Notes: generated from the sequence alone by a model not told the origin. A DNA stretch of 64,000 nucleotides from Methylotenera sp. (GCF_030684185.1 NZ_JAUXOY010000014.1:590001-654000), one strand, 5' to 3'; numbered from the stretch's first letter, positions 43,990 to 54,836 are shown. Translations and numbers: made by a program.

Positions 43990-44030
43990 TCCTGAGTATT
44001 TAACATTTCAGCAATGCTAAATATTCAGGA
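43990..44030. terminator. Imperfect hairpin after the TPR gene
   Basis: Arms TCCTGAGTATTTAACATT (43990-44007) and AATGCTAAATATTCAGGA (44013-44030) pair with two mismatches and a 5-nt loop. No T-tract follows, so it may be a weak terminator or a transcript-end stabiliser. It lies about 55 nt past the TPR stop. Confidence 0.5.
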
Positions 44031-44092
44031 ATGTTAAATAATCAGCTAGTCCAATCGTATAGCCAGTTCATAATCTAGTAAAATCCGATGCT

Positions 44093-45598
44093 ATGAATGT
44101 ATTGAATTTTTTAGCTAGATTTAGCATCAGTTTGTTGTTTGTTGCTACTAGTGCCTGCCATCAGCAAAACGCCAGTACTCAAGCTAACCACGAAATTGTG
44201 TTTGCTATTGGTCAAATGCCGCTTAATCTAGACCCGCGCTACGCCACAGATGCGGCTTCAGAACGGGTTAATCGGCTGGTATATCAAAGTTTAGTAGATT
44301 TTGACGCACAATCAAAACCTTCTGCTAGCCTTGCTACGTGGGTACAAATCAGTGCTACCGAATACCGTTTTACCCTTAACAAAAATCGTGCGTCATTTCA
44401 CAACTTAGCACCACTGACAGCTAATGATGTAAAAGCAACCTATGATTCGCTTGTGACGCTCAAAGATTCACCTAATAAGGCAGAGTTCAGCAATGTTAAA
44501 AATATTATGGTGATAGACAATGACACTGTAGTATTTCAGTTAAATCAATCGGATAGCCACTTTCCAGATAAGCTGATTATCGGCATTTTGCCAGCAGAAC
44601 TGATAGAAAGTAATCATGATTTTTCGCACGCGCCAATAGGCAATGGTCCATTGAAATTTGTGGCTTGGCAAAACAAATTAACGTTGCAGAGAATAAAAGA
44701 TAATCAGACCATTAGTTTGATTGAAGTAAAAGACCCAACGGTGCGTGTGCTAAAACTGCTGCATGGTGAGGTGGATTTGTTGCAAGGCGAATTGCCGCCA
44801 GAGCTTGTGAAATATCTGCAAACCAAACCTGAAATTAGCCTGCAAACTAGCCCAGGGGCTAATTTTTCATACCTTGGTTTGAATTTTAAAGACCCTGTTC
44901 TGCAAAAAATCAAGGTCAGGCAAGCAATTGCACATGCTATAAATCGCAAGCAAATCATTGAAAAGGCGATGATTCAGCATAGCCGTGAAGCGAATATGAT
45001 TTTGCCGCCAGAACACTACACTAATCAGACAGTTAGTCCAGAAGCTGAAAGTCAGCAGGTAATAACTGATGACTACAACCCGGCTTTAGCCAGGCAACTG
45101 TTAATAGAAGCGGGTGTAGAGCTGCCACTAAAACTTGTGTATAAAACTTCCACAGACGCCCAGCGCGTGCGCTTTGCCACTATCATGCAAGCGCAAATGC
45201 AGCCTGCCGGTATAGAGCTTGAGATTCGCAGTTTAGATTGGGGTACGTTTTTTGAGGATGTAAAGCAAGGTAATTTTCAATTATATGGGCTCACTTGGGT
45301 AGGCATAAAAACGCCTGAGATTTATGCAAAAGCGTTTGGCTCGCAAAATATTCCGCCCAATGGATTTAACCGGGGAAGATATGCTGATGCTGAATTAGAT
45401 AAATTGCTTGCAGATGAAAACTGGCAAGCAGCTACGGCACGAATTCACAAGCAACTACCTTATATTCCGCTTTGGTATGAAGGGCAGTTCGTGGCTATGC
45501 GTAAAAGCATTAAAAATTACTCGCCTAAACCTGATGGAAATTGGGACGATTTAGCGACTATTAAAAGGTCGGCTACAATAAGCAATTATGCACATTGA
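44093..45598 (+). CDS. Peptide/oligopeptide-binding lipoprotein of an ABC transporter
   Basis: Extracytoplasmic solute-binding protein family 5 member of 501 residues. The lipobox ATSAC lies near residues 18-22 (C22 lipidated). Core motifs are IVFAIGQMPLNLDPRYATDAASERVNRLVYQSL, LTANDVKATYDSL, IGNGPLKFVAW, KVRQAIAHAINRKQII and the C-terminal LPYIPLWYEGQFVAMRKSIKNYSP. It is probably a peptide or muropeptide receptor (OppA/DppA/MppA-like). The downstream genes (YkuD, two permeases, NagZ) argue for cell-wall peptide recycling. Confidence 0.9.
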   Translation: MNVLNFLARFSISLLFVATSACHQQNASTQANHEIVFAIGQMPLNLDPRYATDAASERVNRLVYQSLVDFDAQSKPSASLATWVQISATEYRFTLNKNRASFHNLAPLTANDVKATYDSLVTLKDSPNKAEFSNVKNIMVIDNDTVVFQLNQSDSHFPDKLIIGILPAELIESNHDFSHAPIGNGPLKFVAWQNKLTLQRIKDNQTISLIEVKDPTVRVLKLLHGEVDLLQGELPPELVKYLQTKPEISLQTSPGANFSYLGLNFKDPVLQKIKVRQAIAHAINRKQIIEKAMIQHSREANMILPPEHYTNQTVSPEAESQQVITDDYNPALARQLLIEAGVELPLKLVYKTSTDAQRVRFATIMQAQMQPAGIELEIRSLDWGTFFEDVKQGNFQLYGLTWVGIKTPEIYAKAFGSQNIPPNGFNRGRYADAELDKLLADENWQAATARIHKQLPYIPLWYEGQFVAMRKSIKNYSPKPDGNWDDLATIKRSATISNYAH

Positions 45599-46067
45599 AA
45601 TTTCCATATCAAACCAAACCCTGGCGCTTTTCGATAACTTCGGTGGTGTAAAGGCCAGATACAGTGTTTCAACCGCAGCTAATGGCGTAGGTTGCGAAAA
45701 AAATAGCGGCTGTACGCCACTAGGTGAGCATATTATTCGGGCTAAGATTGGCAAAGATGCCGAGCCGAATACTGTGTTTGTCGGGCGCAGGCCAACAGGT
45801 GAAATCTGCACGCCTGAATTAATGTCAGAATTTACGGAACGTGACTGGATTTTAACGCGTATTTTATGGCTTTCAGGTAAAGAAATTGGCAAGAATCGTT
45901 TAGGTAATGTCGATACCATGCAGCGTTATATTTATATTCACGGTACGCCAGATGACATGGAAATAGGCAAGATTGGTTCGCACGGCTGTATTCGGATGCG
46001 TAATGCAGATGTGATAACACTATTTGATTTGGTGGATGTTGGCACGCCTGTGGTGATTGTTGAATGA
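45588..46067 (+). CDS. Signal-less YkuD-domain L,D-transpeptidase/carboxypeptidase-like protein
   Basis: YkuD catalytic domain of 159 residues with HGTPDD (H118) and the SHGCIRM motif with the nucleophile C134. No signal peptide or membrane segment is present: the ATG overlaps the upstream stop by 11 nt and the first residues are already the first YkuD strand (MHIEISISNQTLALFD). A cytoplasmic location is therefore likely. In Acinetobacter a cytosolic YkuD protein (ElsL/LdtJ) is an L,D-carboxypeptidase that trims tetrapeptide in peptidoglycan recycling. The location between a peptide receptor, permeases and NagZ supports the same job here. Confidence 0.87.
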   Translation: MHIEISISNQTLALFDNFGGVKARYSVSTAANGVGCEKNSGCTPLGEHIIRAKIGKDAEPNTVFVGRRPTGEICTPELMSEFTERDWILTRILWLSGKEIGKNRLGNVDTMQRYIYIHGTPDDMEIGKIGSHGCIRMRNADVITLFDLVDVGTPVVIVE

Positions 46068-46082
46068 TGGGGTGCTTTAGCC

Positions 46083-46994
46083 GTGCTTAAGCATTTATTC
46101 AATACCGTGATCGTCGTCTTTGGCGTGCTTGTGCTCACTTTTCTACTGATTCACCTGGTACCTGGGGACCCCGTTGAAGTAATGTTAGGTGAGTCTGCTA
46201 GTATGGCAGACCGCGCGCAATTACGTGCTGATTTAGGATTGGATCAGCCACTCATTCAGCAGTTTGGCAGCTATCTGGCTAAGTTGTCGCACGGCGACTT
46301 TGGCCGCTCGATTCACACCCAAACGCCGATTATCGAGCTTATTAAAACGCGTTATCCAGCCACGTTAAAACTTGCAGCATTATCACTATTGATTGGCATG
46401 TGCATAGGGATTCCGCTGGGCATATACGCAGCTTTAAAGGCGAATCATTGGCAAGATTTAGTAGTAACGCTAGTCAGTGTGCGCTTATCCGCGATGCCCG
46501 CTTTTTGGTTAGGGCCTATGCTGATGTTGATTTTTGCGGTTTGGCTGGGTTGGTTGCCTGTAAGCGGTATGGAATCAAATACGTCGATAATCTTACCTGC
46601 TTTAACTTTGGGTTTTGGTTTAAGCGCGATACTCACGCGTATGACGCGCACCAGTTTGCTTGAGGTGTTGAATGACGACTATATTCGCACCGCACGTGCC
46701 AAGGGCTTAAGCGAACGCACCGTAATTTTACGTCACGCTTTACGTGCTGCATTGTTACCAATTATCACCATTGTTGGCTTGCAAATGGGGAGTTTACTGG
46801 CGGGTACCGTGATTACTGAAACGATTTTTAGCTGGGATGGTATTGGGCGGTTGTTGGTAGAAAGTATAGAAAAGCGCGATTACCCTATAACGCAATCTTG
46901 TGTGCTAATTGTGGCTTTGAGTTATGTGTTAGTGAATTTGCTGACAGATAGTCTTTACAGGTTTGCTGACCCGCGCGTGAAGTTTGCTAGTTAG
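46083..46994 (+). CDS. Dipeptide/oligopeptide ABC transporter permease, DppB-like
   Basis: Inner-membrane permease of 303 residues with six helices. It shows the DppB/OppB start (LFNTVIVVFGVLVLTFLLIHLVPGDPVEVMLGES), the LGLDQPLIQQFGSYL periplasmic segment and the EAA loop ARAKGLSERTVILRHALRAALLPI (about residues 200-223). The start is GTG at 46083; no better ATG is found upstream. It overlaps dppC by the sequence TAGTGATG. Confidence 0.92.
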   Translation: MLKHLFNTVIVVFGVLVLTFLLIHLVPGDPVEVMLGESASMADRAQLRADLGLDQPLIQQFGSYLAKLSHGDFGRSIHTQTPIIELIKTRYPATLKLAALSLLIGMCIGIPLGIYAALKANHWQDLVVTLVSVRLSAMPAFWLGPMLMLIFAVWLGWLPVSGMESNTSIILPALTLGFGLSAILTRMTRTSLLEVLNDDYIRTARAKGLSERTVILRHALRAALLPIITIVGLQMGSLLAGTVITETIFSWDGIGRLLVESIEKRDYPITQSCVLIVALSYVLVNLLTDSLYRFADPRVKFAS

Positions 46995-46996
46995 TG

Positions 46997-47791
46997 ATGA
47001 CGAAAAATATTTCTTTTGTAATTATCATGTTTTGGCTAATCGCTGTGGTTGCTGGCCGGCTGTTACAATTAAATCCTAACCTGATTGATTTAAATGCTAT
47101 TTTAAATGCACCTGGTACCGCTTATTTGCTAGGTGCAGATGATTTAGGACGCAGCATTTTGGCTAGGCTATTGCGTGGTGTTGAAGTGTCATTTTTTGTG
47201 GCTATCGTGGTGACTGGCATTACTATGTTTGTCGGCGTATTTGTAGGCTTAGTTGCCGGGTTTTATGGCGGGAAAATTGACCGGATTTTGATGCAGATTA
47301 CCGATATTTTTTTAGCGTTTCCCGGCATTTTGCTCGCTATCGCTTTTTCTGCGGTGCTAGGCCCAGGGTTAGTTAATTTGATGATTGCATTGAGCATGAC
47401 TGGCTGGGTGAGCTACGCGCGCCTTACGCGCGGGCAGGCGCTAGGATTGCGTAATCGCCAGCATGTACTTGCGGCAGAATCGCTAGGTGCAAGTGTACCT
47501 CGAATGATATTTCAGCATATATTGCCATTGTTAGCGTCAGTTTTAGTGGTAGAGGCTACTTATAGTTTAGCCAGTGTGATGATTGCCGAGGCGAGCCTGT
47601 CGTTTTTAGGGCTGGGCATACAAAGTCCTGATGCTTCATGGGGCGCAATGCTCCGCGATGGTGTGCGATACATGCTTTTTGCTCCGCATTATGTGTTGAT
47701 AGTAGGCTTAAGTTTGATGAGTTTGATATTAGCGATTAACCTGGGCGGTGACTCTTTGCGTGATAGGCTGGACGTTAGAACAGAAAAGTAA
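46997..47791 (+). CDS. Dipeptide/oligopeptide ABC transporter permease, DppC-like
   Basis: Second permease, 264 residues, with LGADDLGRSILARLLRGVEVSF (typical DppC/OppC), an EAA loop AESLGASVPRMIFQHILPLL (about residues 158-177) and a SLSFLGLGIQSPDASWGAML segment. It starts at ATG 46997, or one codon earlier at GTG. The usual ATPase genes (dppD and dppF) do not follow; instead nagZ is next. The ATPases must be elsewhere or shared with another system. Confidence 0.92.
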   Translation: MTKNISFVIIMFWLIAVVAGRLLQLNPNLIDLNAILNAPGTAYLLGADDLGRSILARLLRGVEVSFFVAIVVTGITMFVGVFVGLVAGFYGGKIDRILMQITDIFLAFPGILLAIAFSAVLGPGLVNLMIALSMTGWVSYARLTRGQALGLRNRQHVLAAESLGASVPRMIFQHILPLLASVLVVEATYSLASVMIAEASLSFLGLGIQSPDASWGAMLRDGVRYMLFAPHYVLIVGLSLMSLILAINLGGDSLRDRLDVRTEK

Positions 47792-47824
47792 GAAATTAAA
47801 TATAAATATGATTAAAGGTAAAGC

Positions 47825-48871
47825 ATGAGTCTAGGTCCTATTATGTTGGATGTTGTTGGGTCAGTATTAACAGCGGAAGATATACGTCGTTTACAGCACC
47901 CTCTGGTGGGTGGTGTAATTTTATTTAAACGCAACTATGAAAACAACGCACAATTAGACGCACTGACAGCCAGCATCCATGCGGTTCGCCAGCCACCCCT
48001 TTTGATTGCAGTAGATCATGAAGGTGGCCGCGTACAACGTTTTAGAGAAGGATTCACTAAAATTCCACCCATGCGTGAGTTTGGTAAAATTTGGGATATC
48101 AATCCTAAAAAAGCAAAGGAATTAGCCACAGAAGCTGGCTGGATTTTAGCTGCAGAATTACGTGCGCATGGCATAGATTTTAGTTTCACGCCAGTGCTGG
48201 ATATGGATTACGGCGATAGCCTGGTCATTGGCGATAGGGCATTTCACCTTAATCCACGGGCGATTAATGATCTGGCATTTGCGCTCATGCAAGGACTTAA
48301 AAAAGGCGGCATGGCCGCCGTGGGCAAGCATTTTCCCGGGCATGGTTTTGTGGTGGCAGACTCGCATGTGAGCATGCCTATTGATGACAGAGAGTTTGAC
48401 CAAATTGCGCAACACGACATGCAGCCTTTTAGAATGCTGATAGACGACGGCATACAAGCCATCATGCCTGCGCATGTCATCTATCCCAAAGTGGATGACA
48501 TGCCTGCTGGATTTTCATCACGCTGGTTGCAGAAAATATTGCGTGAACGCTTGGGCTTTAATGGCGTGATTTTTAGCGATGATTTAAGTATGGAAGCCGC
48601 CACTGCGGGCGGTGATGTGACTGCACGGGCTTTAGCTGCGCTGAATGCAGGTTGTGACATGGTATTGCTGTGTAACCAACCGGCAATGGTGGATGAGTTA
48701 TTGGCAAATCTTAAATGGACAATTTCAGCGCAAAGCATTGCAAGGCTCGCGCGTATGCATGGGCACAAACACCCGCCGAGTTTAGATGCCTTGCACGAGA
48801 GTGCTGAGTTTGTAAAAGCGGTGCATCAGGTAGCGTTGGTTGGAAAGGCCGAAGGCGAGTTATTTGCCTAA
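47825..48871 (+). CDS. nagZ: Beta-N-acetylhexosaminidase NagZ
   Basis: Glycoside hydrolase family 3 enzyme of 348 residues that removes GlcNAc from anhydro-muropeptides in the cytosol. It contains LVGGVILFKRNYENNAQL, VDHEGGRVQRFREGFT, the family signature KHFPGHGFVVADSHVSMP, and FSDDLSMEAA with the catalytic aspartate. No signal peptide. It follows dppC by 33 nt and completes the recycling set with the YkuD gene. Confidence 0.95.
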   Translation: MSLGPIMLDVVGSVLTAEDIRRLQHPLVGGVILFKRNYENNAQLDALTASIHAVRQPPLLIAVDHEGGRVQRFREGFTKIPPMREFGKIWDINPKKAKELATEAGWILAAELRAHGIDFSFTPVLDMDYGDSLVIGDRAFHLNPRAINDLAFALMQGLKKGGMAAVGKHFPGHGFVVADSHVSMPIDDREFDQIAQHDMQPFRMLIDDGIQAIMPAHVIYPKVDDMPAGFSSRWLQKILRERLGFNGVIFSDDLSMEAATAGGDVTARALAALNAGCDMVLLCNQPAMVDELLANLKWTISAQSIARLARMHGHKHPPSLDALHESAEFVKAVHQVALVGKAEGELFA

Positions 48872-49008
48872 TGATGGGATGGGATGCAGGCGATCAACGA
48901 CTTAATTACACGCATTTGGACTGTTTACAATTTTCTACTTGAAACTTTTCAGCTTAGACGCTATCTTACACACATTGCCTTTTGGCAAAATTTTATGAGG
49001 GTATAACA

Positions 49009-49701
49009 ATGTTAGATAATATTCAGGTATTAGGCCGCGAAGGCTCATTACAAGCCACACAAAACAAAGTGTTGCGTAACACCTACGCGATGCTTGGTAT
49101 GACCATGATTCCAACCGTGATTGGCGCAATGGTCGGCATCAATATGAATTTTGCATGGATGATGGCTACTAGCCCGATTATGCTGTTTGTAGGCATACTT
49201 GCTACCGTCTACGGTATGACTTGGCTGATCGCTAAAAATGCGAACAATGCCACAGGTGTTTGGTTGCTGTTTGGCTTTACTTTTATTATGGGTTTGCTAT
49301 TAGGTCCGATTTTACAACATGCTTTAAATTTAAGTAATGGCGGGCAGTTGATAGGTTTGGCTGCAGGCGGTACGGCGATTTCTTTCTTAACGCTAGCGGC
49401 GATTGGGTCAAACACCAAACGTGATTTTAGTTTTATGGGTAAGTTTTTAACCATAGGCATTGTGATGGTGATTGTAGCCATGCTGGCGAATTTCTTCTTT
49501 CAGATTCCAGCATTGTCATTGACTATTTCAGCGGTTGTAGTGATGTTGATGGCTGGTTTTATTCTGTATGAAATCAACCAAATTGTGCGTGGTGGCCAAA
49601 CTAATTACATTATGGCTACATTGAGTATCTATATTAGCTTGCATAATATGTTTACACATTTATTAAGCTTACTTATGTCGTTAATGGGTAGTAATGACTA
49701 A
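49009..49701 (+). CDS. Bax inhibitor-1/YccA family membrane protein
   Basis: Seven-helix membrane protein of 230 residues of the BI-1/TMBIM family. The ATG at 49009 (MLDNIQVLGREGSLQATQNKVLRNTYAMLG) is used since GAGGG lies just upstream. E. coli YccA modulates FtsH proteolysis of SecY; other members form calcium leak channels. Conserved segments are IGMTWL-like TVYGMTWLIAKN, RDFSFMGKFLTIGIV and the helix-7 end YISLHNMFTHLLSLL. Followed by a strong terminator. Confidence 0.9.
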   Translation: MLDNIQVLGREGSLQATQNKVLRNTYAMLGMTMIPTVIGAMVGINMNFAWMMATSPIMLFVGILATVYGMTWLIAKNANNATGVWLLFGFTFIMGLLLGPILQHALNLSNGGQLIGLAAGGTAISFLTLAAIGSNTKRDFSFMGKFLTIGIVMVIVAMLANFFFQIPALSLTISAVVVMLMAGFILYEINQIVRGGQTNYIMATLSIYISLHNMFTHLLSLLMSLMGSND

Positions 49702-49723
49702 TTAGTTTAGTAGAGTATTAAAT

Positions 49724-49751
49724 AAAAAAACCCGCGTTTGCGGGTTTTTTT
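49724..49751 (+). terminator. Intrinsic terminator after the YccA-like gene
   Basis: CCCGC / GCGGG stem with a TTT loop flanked by seven A and six T residues; 20 nt past the stop codon. Symmetric enough to work in both directions. Confidence 0.9.
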
Positions 49752-49755
49752 ATTG

Positions 49756-49898
49756 GAGACCTTTGCAAAAGTATTTATTGCGGCAAATTACTGCGTTGCG
49801 CGGTACTCGCAACCTCGCTGTACACCGCGTACTATCTCGGTTTCTGTGTTCCGTGCGCCTTGTACTTTATCCACACTAAACACTTTTGCAAAGGTCTC
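49756..49898. mobile_element. MITE-like element with GAGACCTTTGCAAAAGT ends
   Basis: A 143-bp element with perfect 17-bp terminal inverted repeats (49756-49772, 49882-49898) and no coding capacity. It lies directly behind the terminator and 21 nt past it is the end of the convergent ispB gene. Its interior shares the blocks GCGTTGCG, ACCGCGT and GCCTTGT, in the same order and nearly the same spacing, with the element at 30925 although the ends differ. Confidence 0.8.
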
Positions 49899-49919
49899 TT
49901 GGAGTGGTTTTTTAGTGAT

Positions 49920-50918
49920 TTAATAACTCCGAGTCACTGCAAAATCAGCTAGAGCCATCAGCGCACGTTTGAAGCTAGATTCTGCAAAGTGTGCAATTGC
50001 CGCGCAGGCTGAGTCCGATTCCTTAGTTGCAACTTTACGCACATGTTGAAGTGCGCCAGTTTGTTCAACCACGCTTAATACCGTGGATAAATCATCTAAG
50101 CCACCATGTTCAATGGCCCGCTTGATTGTCTCGGCTTCTGTTGCCGTGCCATGGCGCATTGCATAAAGCAACGGTAGAGTAGGCTTGCCTTCGCTTAAAT
50201 CATCACCAAGGTTTTTTCCTATTTCAAGCACATTGCCGCTTAAATCCAGCACGTCATCAATCAGTTGAAATGCAGTGCCTATATGCATACCGTATTTACT
50301 TAGTGCCTCTTCGTCTGCTGGCGTTGCCTCACCGACGATCGCCCCCAAGCGCGTTGCAGCTTCAAATAGTTTGGCAGTTTTATAGTGAATCACTTGCAGG
50401 TAGGCCTCATCGGTAATGTCCGCGTTATGGACATTCAATAGCTGCAAAACTTCACCTTCTGCAATGATATTCGTTGCGTTGCTTAACACTTCCATCACGC
50501 GCATATTTTGCACAGCCACCATCATTTGAAATGCGCGTGAATATACAAAATCACCTACCAAGACGCTTGCGGCATTGCCAAAAAGTGCATTGGCGGTATT
50601 TTTCCCACGACGTTTTGCGGATTCATCTACTACATCATCATGCAACAAAGTGGCGGTATGAATAAATTCTACTACCGCAGCTAGCTGGTGGTGCTCAGGC
50701 TTGATTTTGCCGAATAGTCCTGCAGAAAGTAAAACCAGCATGGGGCGCAAACGCTTTCCGCCACTATTGATAATGTAATGAGCGACTTGATTCACTAAGG
50801 CGACTTCAGAGTGAAGTGAATTCTGAATTACTGCATTCACCGCTTGAATATCAGCCGCGATGCAAGATTGTATGATGTCTAATGCTGTGGTGCTTGGTAG
50901 AGTGTTGCTTTGCGTCAC
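49920..50918 (-). CDS. ispB: Octaprenyl diphosphate synthase (trans-prenyltransferase)
   Basis: Makes the polyprenyl side chain of ubiquinone. It has GGKRLRPMLVLLSAGL, the first aspartate motif LLHDDVVDESAKRRG, GDFVYSRAFQMM and the second motif FQLIDDVLDLSG. Length 332. Chain length cannot be read with certainty; a residue A at position -5 of the first motif region is typical of long-chain enzymes. It is divergent from rplU-rpmA over about 210 nt, the common betaproteobacterial arrangement. Confidence 0.94.
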   Translation of the reverse strand: MTQSNTLPSTTALDIIQSCIAADIQAVNAVIQNSLHSEVALVNQVAHYIINSGGKRLRPMLVLLSAGLFGKIKPEHHQLAAVVEFIHTATLLHDDVVDESAKRRGKNTANALFGNAASVLVGDFVYSRAFQMMVAVQNMRVMEVLSNATNIIAEGEVLQLLNVHNADITDEAYLQVIHYKTAKLFEAATRLGAIVGEATPADEEALSKYGMHIGTAFQLIDDVLDLSGNVLEIGKNLGDDLSEGKPTLPLLYAMRHGTATEAETIKRAIEHGGLDDLSTVLSVVEQTGALQHVRKVATKESDSACAAIAHFAESSFKRALMALADFAVTRSY

Positions 50919-51064
50919 GATAGTAAGCCTTAAAAAGTAGCGAATATTTTAGCACAGTCAGTTTTTATGGTTGGTATCAAGGTCAACAGTTCGCGTATAA
51001 ATAGTAAGATAATCGCTTATTCACCCATGCACAGCATTTTTTTGAAATTGCTTGCGATTATGGT

Positions 51065-51092
51065 TTGCTTTGCAACATTATTTGCGTATAAT
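51065..51092 (+). promoter_or_regulatory. Sigma-70-type promoter of rplU
   Basis: TTGCTT (-35) and TATAAT (-10, 51087-51092) with a 16-nt spacer, 38 nt upstream of the rplU ATG. No experimental support; the match is good and in the right place. Confidence 0.6.
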
Positions 51093-51129
51093 GCCGAGTT
51101 CTTTAGAAAGCGTAATTTAAGGCTCAATC

Positions 51130-51495
51130 ATGTATGCAGTAATCAAAACTGGTGGTAAGCAATATCGCGTAATTTCAGGCGAAAGATTAAAAGTTGAAAA
51201 ATTAGAAGTTGAAGTTGGCGGTACAGTTACGCTAGATCAAATTTTAATGGTTTCAGATGGCGACAATACGACCATTGGTTCACCAATCATTAATGGCGCA
51301 ACTGTTAAAGCAACCGTGCTTTCACATGGTCGTGGTGACAAAGTGATGATTTTCAAATTCCGCCGTCGTAAACATTATCGTAAAACACAAGGCCATCGCC
51401 AAAGTTTTACTGAAATTCAAATCGGTGAAATCTTAGCTGCGGGTCAAGCTGCTGCAAAGCCAGCAAAAGCCAAAGCTGCTAAAGCTGCAGAATAA
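51130..51495 (+). CDS. rplU: 50S ribosomal protein L21 with Ala/Lys-rich tail
   Basis: Ribosomal protein L21, 121 residues. The N-terminal 100 residues match the family ([59 protein letters not shown]). An alanine/lysine-rich tail of about 20 residues follows that is absent from the 103-residue E. coli protein. It is first in the rplU-rpmA-obgE set. Confidence 0.97.
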   Translation: MYAVIKTGGKQYRVISGERLKVEKLEVEVGGTVTLDQILMVSDGDNTTIGSPIINGATVKATVLSHGRGDKVMIFKFRRRKHYRKTQGHRQSFTEIQIGEILAAGQAAAKPAKAKAAKAAE

Positions 51496-51528
51496 TTGAA
51501 GCAATCAATAAGACTTAAGGATTAAATC

Positions 51529-51789
51529 ATGGCACACAAAAAAGCAGGCGGTAGTTCACGTAACGGTCGCGACTCACACGCACAACGACTAGGTGTTAAA
51601 GCATTTGGCGAGCAAGTTGTTTCAGCAGGTAGCATTATCGTGCGTCAGCGTGGTACAAAAATGCATGCTGGCGAAAATGTTGGCATGGGCAAAGATCATA
51701 CATTGTATGCAAAAGCAGAAGGTAAAGTATCTTTTGCCATTAAAGGCGCATTAAAACGCCATACTGTAAGCATTATTGTTGCAGCTTAA
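51529..51789 (+). CDS. rpmA: 50S ribosomal protein L27
   Basis: L27, 86 residues. The start [31 protein letters not shown] and [17 protein letters not shown] are conserved. The N-terminus reaches the peptidyl transferase centre. It follows rplU by 33 nt. Confidence 0.98.
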   Translation: MAHKKAGGSSRNGRDSHAQRLGVKAFGEQVVSAGSIIVRQRGTKMHAGENVGMGKDHTLYAKAEGKVSFAIKGALKRHTVSIIVAA

Positions 51790-51808
51790 GTTAGAATAAC
51801 TTTATTAA

Positions 51809-51836
51809 AGCCTCATCGTTTGATGGGGCTTTTTTA
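51809..51836 (+). terminator. Intrinsic terminator after rpmA
   Basis: AGCCTCATC / GATGGGGCT stem (one mismatch, short loop) followed by six T residues, 20 nt past the rpmA stop. It separates rplU-rpmA from obgE. Confidence 0.85.
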
Positions 51837-51850
51837 TTTGGTAAACTCTA

Positions 51851-53056
<1,206 letters not shown>

Positions 53057-53057
53057 A

Positions 53058-54206
53058 ATGACCGTTTTTGAATCTAAATCGCCAGCATTTAAATCTCTGT
53101 TGCTTGATGCAAAAGTAATCGTGGTTAAAGTTGGCTCCAGCCTTGTTACTAATAATGGTAATGGTTTGGATCAAACAGCCATTGCTGAATGGGCATCACA
53201 AATTTCTGTTTTAGTGCAACAAGGTAAGCAGATTGTATTAGTTTCAAGCGGTGCAGTGGCTGAAGGCATGCAGCGGTTGGGTTGGAAAAAACGTCCAATT
53301 GCCGTCAATGAGTTGCAAGCAGCCGCAGCTGTGGGTCAAATGGGCCTGGTGCAGATGTACGAAAGTTGCTTTAGTCAGCATCAATTACACACTGCACAAG
53401 TGTTGCTTACGCATGATGATCTAGCCGATAGGAAGCGCTACCTCAATGCACGTAGTACTTTACGTACCTTGCTGGATTTGAAAGTGATACCAATCATCAA
53501 TGAAAACGACACTGTTGTGACTGATGAAATCCGGTTTGGCGATAATGATACATTAGGTTCGCTGGTGGCGAATTTAATCGAGGCGGATACTTTGGTGATT
53601 TTAACTGATCAGCAGGGTCTTTATTCTGCCGATCCACGCAAAGATAAAGACGCGAAATTTATACAGCATGCTACCGCCGGCGATGTTGCCTTGGAGCAAA
53701 TGGCAGGTGGTGCGGGTAGTAATGTAGGCACCGGAGGCATGTTAACCAAGATACTTGCTGCTAAACGTGCTGCTCGCAGTGGCGCAAATACAGTCATCGC
53801 GTCAGGCCGTGAAAAAGATGTATTAGTACGATTAAGTGCTGGTGAAGTGATTGGTACACATTTGCAAACAACTGAAATGAAAACAGCCGCACGTAAGCAA
53901 TGGCTTGCGGATCACCTGCAGCTGCGTGGCAAGTTAACTTTAGATGCAGGTGCAGTTAAAGTGATTAAACAAGATGGAAAAAGCTTATTGCCCATCGGGG
54001 TTACTGCAATTGAAGGCGACTTTGAGCGTGGTGAAGTAGTTGCCTGTTGTGATTCAGATGGCTTAGAGATAGCACGTGGCTTAGTTAATTATTCAGCCAA
54101 CGAAGCTTCCAGAATTATGCGTAAACCGAGTAAAGAGATTGAAAGTATATTAGGCTATATTGAAGAAGCCGAGTTGATACATAGAGATAATCTCGTATTA
54201 CTGTAA
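53058..54206 (+). CDS. proB: Glutamate 5-kinase
   Basis: First enzyme of proline synthesis from glutamate (382 residues). The amino-acid kinase domain has [60 protein letters not shown] and [23 protein letters not shown] domain follows at about 280-370 ([26 protein letters not shown]). It begins 1 nt after obgE, so is coupled to it, the usual betaproteobacterial order. Confidence 0.96.
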   Translation: MTVFESKSPAFKSLLLDAKVIVVKVGSSLVTNNGNGLDQTAIAEWASQISVLVQQGKQIVLVSSGAVAEGMQRLGWKKRPIAVNELQAAAAVGQMGLVQMYESCFSQHQLHTAQVLLTHDDLADRKRYLNARSTLRTLLDLKVIPIINENDTVVTDEIRFGDNDTLGSLVANLIEADTLVILTDQQGLYSADPRKDKDAKFIQHATAGDVALEQMAGGAGSNVGTGGMLTKILAAKRAARSGANTVIASGREKDVLVRLSAGEVIGTHLQTTEMKTAARKQWLADHLQLRGKLTLDAGAVKVIKQDGKSLLPIGVTAIEGDFERGEVVACCDSDGLEIARGLVNYSANEASRIMRKPSKEIESILGYIEEAELIHRDNLVLL

Positions 54207-54280
54207 AAGTGCTGTTGTAACAAAGCTTATATTTCTATTTTTTGTGTGCTTGATGTAAAAGAATAACAGAAGGAATATCG

Positions 54281-54778
54281 ATGAATAAACAACCTTTGGT
54301 CGCAATTATTATGGGGTCAGATAGTGACTGGCCTATCATGAAGGCTGCCGCACAAATGCTGGCTGACTTTGATGTTGCATATACTGCGGAAGTGGTTTCA
54401 GCGCATCGCACTCCAGACTTAATGTTTAGTTTCGCAGAAACTGCCGCAAGCAAAGGTTATCAAGTGATTATTGCAGGCGCTGGCGGCGCAGCGCATTTGC
54501 CAGGTATGGTTGCGGCCAAGACTACATTGCCGGTATTGGGCGTACCTGTCCCGTCTAAGCATTTGCAAGGTCAGGACTCCTTACTTTCCATCGTGCAGAT
54601 GCCAAAAGGTATTCCAGTGGCTACATTTGCCATAGGTGAAGCGGGTGCTGCGAATGCAGGTTTATTTGCCGCTGCAATATTAGCTAATCATGATGAGGGT
54701 CTGGCACACAAATTAGCTGAATTCCGCACCAAACAGGCAGATAAAGTAAAGTTGATGGCATTAAGCGACAAGCCTTAA
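54281..54778 (+). CDS. purE: N5-carboxyaminoimidazole ribonucleotide mutase
   Basis: Class I PurE of purine synthesis, 165 residues. It has the start [17 protein letters not shown], the [12 protein letters not shown] catalytic histidine loop, [12 protein letters not shown] and [28 protein letters not shown]. Upstream of purK with a 58-nt gap; probably one operon. Confidence 0.97.
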   Translation: MNKQPLVAIIMGSDSDWPIMKAAAQMLADFDVAYTAEVVSAHRTPDLMFSFAETAASKGYQVIIAGAGGAAHLPGMVAAKTTLPVLGVPVPSKHLQGQDSLLSIVQMPKGIPVATFAIGEAGAANAGLFAAAILANHDEGLAHKLAEFRTKQADKVKLMALSDKP

Positions 54779-54836
54779 TGTTGGTTGTTAGCCGATAATA
54801 AATAGAGATTAACCTAAATTTAATAGCATTTAATAT

